64,000 nt of DNA from assembly GCA_963457665.1 (NCBI GenBank), contig OY735215.1, forward strand, positions 38,887,325 to 38,951,324. Direction: 5' to 3'. The notes beneath the pieces are model-generated. The model saw only the letters and a program-made list of their open reading frames with translations, made no database searches and had not been told where the DNA came from. Positions 35,521 to 43,951 of this stretch are shown here, in pieces. Positions within the stretch are counted from its first letter, which is position 1, and the number at the start of each line of letters is the position of its first letter. The position numbers and the translations under genes were made by a program. Source of the stretch: Thysanoteuthis rhombus (taxonomy: Eukaryota; Mollusca; Cephalopoda; Oegopsida; Thysanoteuthidae).

Positions 35521-35583
<63 letters not shown>
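35521..35583. repeat. TA dinucleotide microsatellite
   Basis: About 31 perfect TA units. Frames of alternating I and Y across it are artefacts. Confidence 0.97.
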
Positions 35584-35585
<2 letters not shown>

Positions 35586-35830
35586 TCTTCCAACTTAGGA
35601 ACAGAGCACTCTGGTGGATGAGGAATGATGCGTGATTGAATATATCGCTTGAATCCAACCTTACTGACCGTCAAGTTCTGTGTAGGGCAGAGAAAGTTGC
35701 CAGCCTTTGGGTCTGAAGCGAAGGTTTTGATCCTACCTCGTGGTACTAGATGGGATAATGTATAGTCTATAGCCACACTGAAGAGTTGTAATACAACGAA
35801 ACAGCTATCTGCGGATGACACAATTATTTG
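35584..35830. repeat. possible SINE-like sequence between TA tracts
   Basis: This non-repetitive ~245-bp block sits between TA tracts at 35521-35583 and 35838-35852. It is GC-richer than its flanks. CTCTGGTGGATGAGG and CGCTTGAATCC (about 35609 and 35647) could be degraded A and B boxes. The evidence is weak. Confidence 0.3.
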
Positions 35831-36029
35831 ATTATTATATATATATATATAAGTAATATATATATGATCTGACAGAATGATTATAAATTATGTTAAATTA
35901 TATGGAAACATTTACTTGAATTTACTTTATGTTGTCCAGGCCAAGTGGTACACTAACTATTTAACAATGGGGGATTGTCTCAAATGAATGTTTGTATAAA
36001 AGTATGCATAATATAATGCAATTTATAAT

Positions 36030-36054
36030 CACTCACACACACACACACACATAG

Positions 36055-36147
<93 letters not shown>

Positions 36148-36185
36148 CATACATATATATATACATATATATATATATATGTATG

Positions 36186-36227
<42 letters not shown>

Positions 36228-36240
36228 TATATATATATAT
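36030..36240. repeat. compound AC/TA/CATA microsatellite
   Basis: An ACACAC tract (36032-36063) runs into long AT alternation with scattered C and G (ATACAT, GTATGTATGTAT), about 210 bp in all. Confidence 0.95.
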
Positions 36241-36340
36241 CAGGGTCTGATTAAGACCAACAATGTGCCTTACACCCTTCATGATGATAAACAATGATCA
36301 TATATTTATACATATCAGATTTTCAAGAATACAAAGACTT

Positions 36341-37055
36341 CATCATCATCATCATCAGTCTTTCAACGTCCGTCGTTGGACATAGACCTTTCCCAGGATT
36401 CACCGCTCTTCTCTATCATGGGTGTCACGGAGCCAGTACTTCCTGAATGTCAAGCTTGTCTCTCCATCTAATATTCTGCCAGCCTCTGTTGCACATGTAA
36501 TTTCGAGAGATCCATGTCATGAGTTGCGATGTCTATCAGTTGTCCGCCATTCTTGTATCATAGCCAGCCCACTGCCAATTGAGCTTTTTAATGGATTCTA
36601 TGATGTCCCTGACTCTTGTCTTTTCCCAGATGTACTGTGCTGTCTTGTGGTCTCTCCATGTGAGCCCCAGCATAATTTCTTCATGTGCGCGTGGCATAGT
36701 TCTCAATTTACGGGTCTGTTTCTTGGTTAGGTTCCATGTTTCATCTCCGTAAGTGACTATTGGGAGAATGTATTGGTTATACACCCTTCTTTTTAGGATT
36801 AATGGGATCTTCTTATTTTTGAAGGTTGAGCTTGCTCTGCCGAAGGCTTGCCATCCTAGTGAGATTCTTTGCTTGATTTCTCCTTCTTTTGAGTGTCACA
36901 TAGAGATTCGTTGTCCTAGGTAAATGTTGTGGTCTACATCCTCCAGTTCTGTGTCTCAGTGTTTTTATTTCCAATGTGGTTGTTGCACATGATCTTCATC
37001 TTGCTGAAGTTCATGTGTAGGCCGACTTTCTTGCTCTCTTCATTTAGTTCATTAT
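36341..37055 (-). mobile_element. RTE-type LINE fragment (copy 10, left arm of second head-to-head pair)
   Basis: Minus-strand RTE 3' portion with a long ATCATCATC tail at the outer end and the ACGTCCGTCGTTGGACAT terminus. Moving 5' on the minus strand: MYNQYILPIVTYGDETWNLTKKQ, KLRTMPRAHEEIMLGLTWRD, KTRVRDIIESIKKLNWQWAGY (open frame 36536-36784). Further inside are the EIKQRISLG-type block and, at the inner end, NEESKKVGLHMNFSKMKIM. Broken in several places. It faces copy 11 across a ~390-bp gap. Confidence 0.9.
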
Positions 37056-37446
37056 GAAGACTTACTATTGAATAAATTCAAATTTCTAATTTTGGATACA
37101 GAAATAATTTTTGGAGTTCTGCATCTTTTTAGATGTATACAAGACAGAAAAAACAAAAAAACATTTTCTAAATTTCAAAAAGAAGTTCGAAGTTGAACAA
37201 TGTAAAAATGAAAGAAATATGCAATAAGTTATGAAGATAATAATGTTAAAATGAGGCATCTCATAGTATGGGTGAGGGAAGGGGTATTTCACCTATGAAA
37301 TGATATTTTTATTCATGTACTAAATGTGTTGGGTAATTATTTTATTTATGATCAATTTTTCCCAAGGTAATAGTAATAAAGTTATATATTGCTATTCATT
37401 TGTTGGCTCCCTCAATGTCTCATGAAATTCTTATGAAATGAAAATA
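37056..37446. other. spacer between head-to-head RTE copies
   Basis: About 390 bp of AT-rich DNA with no recognised feature. Confidence 0.5.
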
Positions 37447-37985
37447 AGAAGAAATCAAGCGAAGAATCACTCTAGGATGGCAAACTTTTGGCAGAGCAAG
37501 CTCAACCTTCAAGAACCAGAAAATCCTATTAGAAATCCTAAAGAGAAAGTTATACAACCAATGCATCTTTCCGGTAGTCACCTACGGAACTGAAGCATGG
37601 AACCTGACCAAGAGACTGATCCTCAGACTGAGAACTGTGCAACGTGCACCTGAGAGAGTCATGCTCAACCTCACATAGAGAGATCACAAGACAGCACAAT
37701 ATATTAGGGAAAAAACAGGAGCCTGAGACATCAGAGAATCCATTGGAAAGTTCAAATGGCAATGGGCTGGATATGATGTAAAAATACCAGACAACCACTG
37801 AATATCTAGACTCACAATGTGGATCCCCAGAGATCACATGTGAAACTACATCTGGCAGAATACAAAATGAAGAGACAAACTAGAAAATACTGGCTCTGCA
37901 ATGCTCATGATAGAAAGGTCTGGCAAATCCTGGGAAAGGTCTATGTCCAACAATGGACGATAAAAGACTCATGTTGTTGATGATG
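37447..37985 (+). mobile_element. RTE-type LINE fragment (copy 11, right arm of second head-to-head pair)
   Basis: Plus-strand RTE 3' portion. It starts at EEIKRRITLGWQTFGRASSTF, then NQCIFPVVTYGTEAWNLTKR, LRTVQRAPERVMLNLT, the ESIGKFKWQWAGYD block and KYWLCNAHDRKVWQILGKVY, and ends with a short TGTTGATGATG tail. Stops are present (for example after LNLT). The 3' end faces outward. Confidence 0.9.
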
Positions 37986-38640
37986 TTTGTATGTATGATG
38001 TAGGTATTATGCAATGAGTTTCCATGTTGGTTGTGTTGCATTGTGATTAACCTTTGAGATATTTTGTTTCATTTACACCAAAGGGTTTTGTTTTTTTAAT
38101 TTCTTTTGTTCAGCAAGCTAGTCTAGCAGACCATTGCTACATGGTTGTCAGGTTGATCCTCACTTGGTACTCCGCATTCCTGGCCCTGTGCCAGACCAAG
38201 GCGATGTCTATCATACGCAACTATTTCATCTACTGAGCAGACTAACAAAGAAATAAAGATTGACTCTCTTATGAATCACTACGAGATAAAGACTGGAGTC
38301 TTGGCAGATAAATCAAACCGATTAACGAACAAGAGGGTTGAAAATAGTGGTTGAAAGTCCCAAGTCAAAAGTTCATTTTTCTGCCTCAAAGTAGCGAAAA
38401 GCAGGTGAGTCAGTGTATTCCCTTTAAAGGAAGCAACAATTGTTTTGAATATCAAGGTTCAAAAGTTGTGGTTTAAAATGAACATCTGTCAACTTTGACG
38501 AAAAAAGTATTTATACTATTCAGATAACTCAAGGTATGTTTTTTTTTTAACAAAAAGTAAATGTCTGGGACTGATCAAAAGCATTTATCTGTAAAGAGGA
38601 TAGGTCATCATATCTATCGGAAAAAACACAATTTCACCTA
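37986..38640. other. unassigned DNA
   Basis: No gene or family recognised. A short TCTATCTATCTATC run lies at about 38651-38664 and AGATAGATA at 38687-38714. Confidence 0.5.
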
Positions 38641-38715
38641 CCTATGTTCATATCTATCTATCTATCAAATCGATTGATCAATAAAAAGATGGATAGATAT
38701 AAACGTAGATAGATA

Positions 38716-39531
38716 TTAGGTCAGGGCAAAAATAATTGCGTTTCTTCACCATCAAATTTAAAGTAGTATATCTCAGCATAGGATAAAAGTTTTAAATTTA
38801 AATAAGAACCTTCATAATCTACACATTTTTGCCAACTAGAAAGAAGTCAATTTATTCCGGAAACAATGAATTCTTTGAAGGTGTTTCAAGCAACTGCTTT
38901 GTTGTTGAAGACTTTCCCTTGCAAGAATCCGAAATGCTTCAAGTGGTTGTCAGACAGAGAGAGAGATTTGGTAAGTTAGCTGGGTTGTTCAATTTCTGCC
39001 GGGTCATTTGCATGATATGTCAAGCTTTTTTTGCCCTTCCAAACTGGTACAAATGTCAAACAACTGTCAAAGGGTCAATGTTTAGTTCCTCTGCAACTTC
39101 TCGAGCTGTTTTGTATGTGTCTGCTTCAATAATGGCTCTCAATTGGATGTCGCCTATTCACAGAAGAACATCCATGTCTTCAAAGTTCACGTCTCCACTT
39201 TAAAAATTTTTGAAACCAATGTTGAGTTGTACATTCACTGACAGACCCCTAGCCATATACTTGGTTGATATTGCAAGTAGTTTCTGCTACCTTATGTCCC
39301 ATTTTAAACTCATACCACAAAATTGTATATTTCTTGCTTTTTTTTCCATCCAAGATTTGACAGCTGCAAATAAACCAGAATAATAAGTGAAAAGAAAATG
39401 TTCAGCTTGAATAGATAGAGAAATATTCACACTTTAAAACGATATATTCCATGAACATAGTTAAATACTTTACTCCAAAATAAGCATCACAGTTTAGAAT
39501 TATAAACAACCTTATTTTTTTATCAGCCTAA
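38716..39531 (-). mobile_element. internally deleted mariner transposon
   Basis: Both ends are recognisable: TTAGGTCAGGGCAAAAATAA at the left and, on the minus strand, TTAGGCTGATAAAAAAATAA at the right, each followed outward by a TA target duplication. On the minus strand the start of a Mos1-type transposase is seen: a degraded EFKMGHKVAETTCNINQVYG (first helix-turn-helix region), SGDVNFEDMDVLL, then IQLRAIIEADTYKTAREVAE and LNIDPLTVV (second helix-turn-helix). Shortly after comes MTRQKL, normally found near the C-terminus past the second catalytic Asp, and then GKVFNNK and NTFKEFI. The text between, including the first two catalytic Asp motifs, is missing. Total length is 816 bp against about 1.3 kb for a full mariner. 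Several stops and shifts. It is a dead deletion derivative. Confidence 0.85.
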
Positions 39532-39590
39532 TAGATAGATTGATAGAGAGATAGATTGATAGATGGGTAGTATAGAGGCATATCTATATA

Positions 39591-39593
<3 letters not shown>

Positions 39594-39652
<59 letters not shown>
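39594..39652. repeat. TA dinucleotide microsatellite
   Basis: About 29 perfect units, close to the right end of the mariner. Confidence 0.97.
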
Positions 39653-39656
<4 letters not shown>

Positions 39657-39859
39657 ACAGTGGATCAATGTCTGTAACCTGACATAGTTATTAGTAGTTT
39701 ATTTCTGAAACTTTCACTGTATAATGTTCAATCCATGTGATTAATATTCCCTACTGGATAAAGTGCATTGTTTAGGGAAAGAGATTATGTTCAAAAAATG
39801 AATATTTGTTGTGTAAAATAAATCTTTTTTTCATCATTAGACTTCAGACTTCAGACATG

Positions 39860-39920
39860 TATGTATATCGATGTGTATATACATTTGTATATACATGTGT
39901 ATATACATATGTTATATATT
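39860..39920. repeat. GTATATACAT short tandem repeat
   Basis: Repeated GTGTATATACAT-like 18-20-bp steps. Confidence 0.7.
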
Positions 39921-40124
39921 GGTGGTATGCAAGTATTGATGATGAATTATGTCATGAAGTGTATCTCTCATCAGTAAAGAAATTTATAGGCTTATTAGGT
40001 TTACTTAGCAGTAATACCCTTGTGAAAGGCATGAATCCACTTTTCCCCATGCCTTGTCGTAGTGCCATATATCTTGCCCTTAAACCTTCGGACCAATCTC
40101 TGAACACTGCCTGCATCTCATGGA

Positions 40125-40680
40125 CATGTCCATAATTGGTACATTATGACAATGGTTGGTCGCTCATTAGAAACCATCAAACAACCAACATCTTTTGGCT
40201 GCACGTCATGTAAGGATTAATCAATTAAAAAATTGGAAAAAGGGGGTGATCGATGAATAAGTTACTTCCCTCATCTCTTTTTAGGCAGTGATGACTTAAA
40301 AAGTCTGAATTTTAAAAAAAACATGAGGACACAAACTAAGGAATCAACTCAGCATAAACTTACATTGCAAACTATATGCCCCTCTAGAAGGGTAAATGGT
40401 GGGATGATTTTGAAAAAAAAAGAAAAAAATGTTTTTACTAGACATGATAAGGATTATTTCCATTATTATTCGGACTATCCTCATCTTTGTTGTTTTCGGC
40501 CGTTGCACTCTACGGCCTTCGTCAGGTAAAATCAAAGATGAGGATAGTCCGAATAATAATGGAAATAATAATAATACCTCATCTCAAAAATTCCGAGATA
40601 TGATAAGGATTATATGTTCAAATTTTCAGCCCTCCAACTCCATCAGTGCTGCCTATGTGAGAGATACCCTAACCCAGTAA
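40125..40680 (+). repeat. dispersed repeat A, near-complete copy with an insertion
   Basis: Blocks in order: GGTCGCTCATTAGAAACCAT, CCAACATCTTTTGGCTGCA, TCAATTAAAAAATTGGAAA, GATCGATGAATAAGTTACTT, AGTGATGACTTAAAAAGTCT, CAGCATAAACTTACATTGC, ACTAGACATGATAAGGA and TTCAAATTTTCAGCCCTC. The last two blocks, normally joined by a few bases, are separated by a 142-bp insertion at 40458-40599 (see next entry). Confidence 0.7.
40458..40599 (-). mobile_element. 142-bp foldback insertion with hammerhead-like core
   Basis: The insertion is bounded by a perfect 14-bp target duplication (ATGATAAGGATTAT at 40444-40457 and 40600-40613). It contains a perfect 37-bp inverted repeat (40453-40489 and 40533-40569; the outer five bases of the left arm overlap the duplication) around a 43-nt centre. 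On the minus strand the centre reads CCTGACGA, a stem of GGCCGT/ACGGCC with an 8-nt loop, then GAAAAC (about 40492-40526). This is the CUGANGA - stem II - GAAA order of a hammerhead ribozyme core, as found in terminal repeats of Penelope-like elements. Only seven nucleotides separate the 37-bp stem from CUGA, so a normal stem I cannot form; activity is doubtful. A 14-bp duplication fits LINE/Penelope-type integration and not a TA- or 8-bp-type DNA transposon. Confidence 0.6.
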
Positions 40681-41194
40681 AAAGTGATTAAAAAATGGAT
40701 TTTCATTTCAGGAAATTTGCAATTCAATTATTATTATGCTGCTCTACACAGATGAAAAGTTATGAATAATTGTGAAATACAGATAGTTGAAATAGAACCA
40801 AATTATGCCACTATTTTGCATGATAGGTATTTGCTAAACTCAGCTTAATTTCTGCATAGTGAGGCTCCTATCACTAAGCTTGGCTTTGTCTGGCACAAGG
40901 CTATAACAGTAGGGTTCTCATTACATTTGCAACTTTATCTGCAAAACAAGTTGCTATCACACCATTCTTTTTAATAATGTAGGTTTTTTTAGAGAGAAGT
41001 GAGTTATCTCCCCTGAACTGTCTGCAGTGTGAAGAAAAAAATTATTTGATAATCCAGGAGTTTTACATTAAATTCTCGTTTTTTTTTTTCCTAAGAAATA
41101 ATTGACAGATTGACAAGAAAAATCCTCCAGTGTTTTCTTTACAGAGGAAGAAAGAAGAATTAGAAAAAAACAAACAGTATAAAAGTAAGTATTG
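40681..41194. other. unassigned AT-rich DNA
   Basis: GAGTTATCTCCCCTG at about 41001-41015 resembles the mollusc-type AGTTATCTCCCTTG motif. No gene recognised. Confidence 0.45.
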
Positions 41195-41400
41195 CCCTTA
41201 CGCTGACTTCAACCGCCATTGCTTGGGGCTCCCCATATAATATTACTACTAAGCGGATCTTTTTTTCTATATATGAAATTAACTCAGAATTAACAAACAC
41301 TCACTTCACCTTGCACTATTTTACCCTAGGCTGAGTTGAACTCTGCTTGCCAAGTCCATTCTTCAAGCCGTTAATCACTCGGCCACTCTGCACCTCAAAA
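41195..41400 (-). repeat. tRNA-derived SINE-like unit
   Basis: On the minus strand GTGGCCGAGTGATTAACGGC (41367-41386) is an excellent tRNA-Leu/Ser-like D-arm with A box. It is followed by GGACTTGG and an AGAGTTCAACTC B-box-like segment (about 41333-41344). The likely body runs left to about 41195. A T-rich start (TTTTTTGAGGTGCAGAGTGG) precedes it. It is too diverged to be a functional tRNA. Confidence 0.6.
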
Positions 41401-41699
41401 AAAAGTATGAGAGCGGGAGAATATCAGTCATTTTTATTTCACTATAACCGAAAAATCTTTTCTGATATCGTTGTTATCAAATTTCTCTTTTTCTCAGTGT
41501 TCATTTTTTTCAAAAAAGCGAGAGAAAAATCCACATATTAACACATTAACCATAACGGAAAAATCTATTTAACCAAAATAATCTTCTTGTATGGAAAAGC
41601 GGGTGACAGACTATATTTTCTATCTGTAACATTCGTGACGGAAGATGACTATTGATTGGTAATTGTAAAGTGATCTCATTTATTTATTGATTAGAAACA
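41401..41699. other. unassigned AT-rich DNA
   Basis: Nothing recognised. Confidence 0.4.
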
Positions 41700-42295
41700 T
41701 TCAACCGAAACTGACAAAATAGGTTTCTTCAATTTTCAAGTTTGGCTGGCTGGCTGGCTGGCTGGCTAGCTGGCTGGTTGGCTATGTACATACCATGTAT
41801 ACAGGTCAAACCAAGGGAGACAAAGGGCTGGAATTTTCAGCATATACTCATTATGTCTATGAAAAACGCTTATTTTTCGAGGGGAGAGGCCTCCACAATA
41901 GGTTTTTAGAGGGGGGGGTCAAGTTTGCAATTCAAGTTTATGCTAAATTGATCCCCATACTTTGCATCTGCCTGTTTTCGACTTTTTTTAGTGATTACTA
42001 CCCAGCAAAAGGCAAGAGAAGTAACTTATTTTTTGATGCCACGTTTTCCCAATTTTCAATTGATCACCCCTCTCAGAATTTGCTGCCAAAAGATGTTGGT
42101 CATGTGATGGTTTCTAATGAGTGACTAACCAGATCTGTTTATTTATCTGTTTGTATGTTTATTGCGAATGTGTAAGAAATACAGGTTGAACATAAACTAG
42201 AAAATGCAAAAGAGCATTATGTTTTTGATGTCAACTAAAATTGTCATTGAAATAGGTTTCTTCAGTTTTAAACTTAGCTGGTTGGCTGGTTATGC

Positions 42296-42343
<48 letters not shown>

Positions 42344-42870
42344 TACATGTACTGGCCACGCTAATGGAGCCAGAGGGCTGAAAGTTCAAACATTTACTTC
42401 TCATTATATCCAGGAAAAAAAAAACATTCATTTTTTCATTTTTTGCCCTCCAAAATACGTTTTAAGTCAGAATTCAGACTTTTTTTAGTGATCATTGCCA
42501 AGCAAAAGGCAAGAAAAGTAATTTATTCATTGATCCCCAAATTTTTTGATTGATCACCCCCATCACAGCATGCTGCCAAAAGATGGTTATGTATGTATGT
42601 ATGTATGTATGTATCATATGTACTGGCCAAAGCAATGAAGCTAAAGGGATGAAAAGTTGAACATTTACTACTTATAATGTCTACGAAAAACAATTTTTTG
42701 GTGTATTTGAAATTCTCCAAAATGGGTATTTATTGGTGGTTCAGTTTGCAATGTCGAGTTTTTGCTAAATTGATATGGCTTGTTTTTTGAAAATTTAGAC
42801 ATTTTTAGTGATCAGTGCCCAATAGATACAAGAGAAGCAACTTATTCAATGATAAATCACACTTAAATTT
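41700..42870 (-). repeat. dispersed repeat A, three successive minus-strand copies
   Basis: Three copies follow each other at about 41700-42130, 42230-42585 and 42586-42870. Each has (plus-strand view) AATAGGTTTCTTCA or its remnant, a GGCTGGCTGGCTGG / TA / TATG simple repeat, GG(C/G)CTGAAA-like text, TTTTTAGTGATCA, AAGAGAAGTAACTTATT and TGCTGCCAAAAGATG. The simple repeat at the same place differs in each: GGCT, TA (42299-42338), GTAT (42586-42613). This position seems prone to microsatellite growth. Confidence 0.65.
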
Positions 42871-43062
42871 TGTCGGCCACAGTTTCGCATGTTATCTCTG
42901 AGGATTGACATTATGAGTTGTAATGTCCAGCAGTTGTCTGCCATTTTGCAATATGACCAGCCCATTGCCATTTCAGTTTTTTAATGGATTCTATGATTTT
43001 TCTCCAATATATTGTGCTGTCTTGTGATCTTTGTTTGTTATGTTGAGCATGATTCTCGCAAG
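42871..43062 (-). mobile_element. RTE-type LINE fragment (copy 12, left arm of third head-to-head pair)
   Basis: A ~190-bp minus-strand internal piece of the RTE C-terminal region (GRPQNTIWRD side at the left through IMLNI-type text at the right), including QWAGHI and ESIKKLKWQ equivalents. The element's own 3' end and tail are absent at 42871, where repeat A begins. Strongly decayed. Confidence 0.78.
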
Positions 43063-43500
43063 TGGTCTTCAAATTCAGTAACAGCATGAATTATGGTGTC
43101 TTTATTATTCAGTGATGGTGCCAGCATTTTGTGACAGCCCGGCAAGGTTCGGCCAGAAATCTTTGGAAATGGACTGAATTTTTATCTAAGTAATCATGTA
43201 ACATAAAGATTGAATTTTGTGAGCCCTGTCTAGGCACAGGTAAGGCTGCTGGGAGCCCAGGCTTGCCTTGGCCTGGCCCCACCACAGCTATTATTGAAAT
43301 TTATATTGTTCAAAATGATTGAAAAGATGGTAATCTTTATAAGAAATATTAGGTATATATAGAGGATGCTAACAGACTTCATGCCCCAATTCTCTAAGCT
43401 TAGTCACAGTCAGCTGAGAGGTTTGGGGTCAGGCACTGTCAAGGAGCATATTTTTCATTTTATGTGAGACCTATTTTTACAACTTTTTTAACTCTTCCTA
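43063..43500. other. spacer between RTE copies 12 and 13
   Basis: About 440 bp with a GC-richer centre near 43220-43290. No feature recognised. Confidence 0.45.
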
Positions 43501-43835
43501 TTGCCTTGACTTATGCTGGGCCTCACATGGAGAGACCGCAAGACAGCACAGTACATCCGGGAAAAGACAAGAGTCAGGGACATCATAGAATCCATTCAAA
43601 ATCTCAAATGGCAGTGGGCCGGCCATGTTGCAAGAATGGTGGACAACCGATGAACATCTCGACTCACGACATGGATCCGCCGAGATTACATGCGCAACCG
43701 AGGCCAGCAGAGTATTAGATGGAGAGACGAGCTAGACAAATTTAGAAAGTACTGGCTCCGCGACGCCCATGATAGAGAAGTGTGATGAATCCTGGGGAAG
43801 GTCTAGGTCCAATGATGGATGTTAAAAGACTGATG
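43501..43835 (+). mobile_element. RTE-type LINE fragment (copy 13, right arm of third head-to-head pair)
   Basis: Plus-strand RTE 3' end: LTLMLGLTWRDRKTAQYIRE, KTRVRDIIESIQNLKWQWAG, HVARMVDNR, WRDELDKFRKYWLRDAHDRE and the final LGKV..QWM region. A stop replaces one codon after DNR and another after REV. It is quite close in sequence to copy 8. It runs into an unusually long triplet tail. Confidence 0.88.
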
Positions 43836-43951
43836 ATGATGACGATGACGACGACGGCGACGACGACGATGACGACGACGACGACGACGACGACAACGAC
43901 GACGACGATGATGATGACGACGACGATGATGATGATGATGATGATGATGAT
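43831..43951 (+). repeat. expanded GAT/GAC triplet tail
   Basis: About 40 consecutive GAN triplets, mainly GAT at both ends and GAC in the middle with single GGC and AAC variants. It is continuous with the ATGATGATG tail of RTE copy 13, so it most likely grew from that tail. The long runs of acidic, Met/Thr or Val/Ile residues in its six frames are artefacts. Confidence 0.92.

Noticed and set aside
35459-36294. Long Ile/Tyr-rich frames
   Set aside because: Direct translation of TA and AC microsatellites.
36422-36730. 102-codon plus-strand frame
   Set aside because: Shadow of the minus-strand RTE copy 10; similar shadow frames recur over several other RTE copies.
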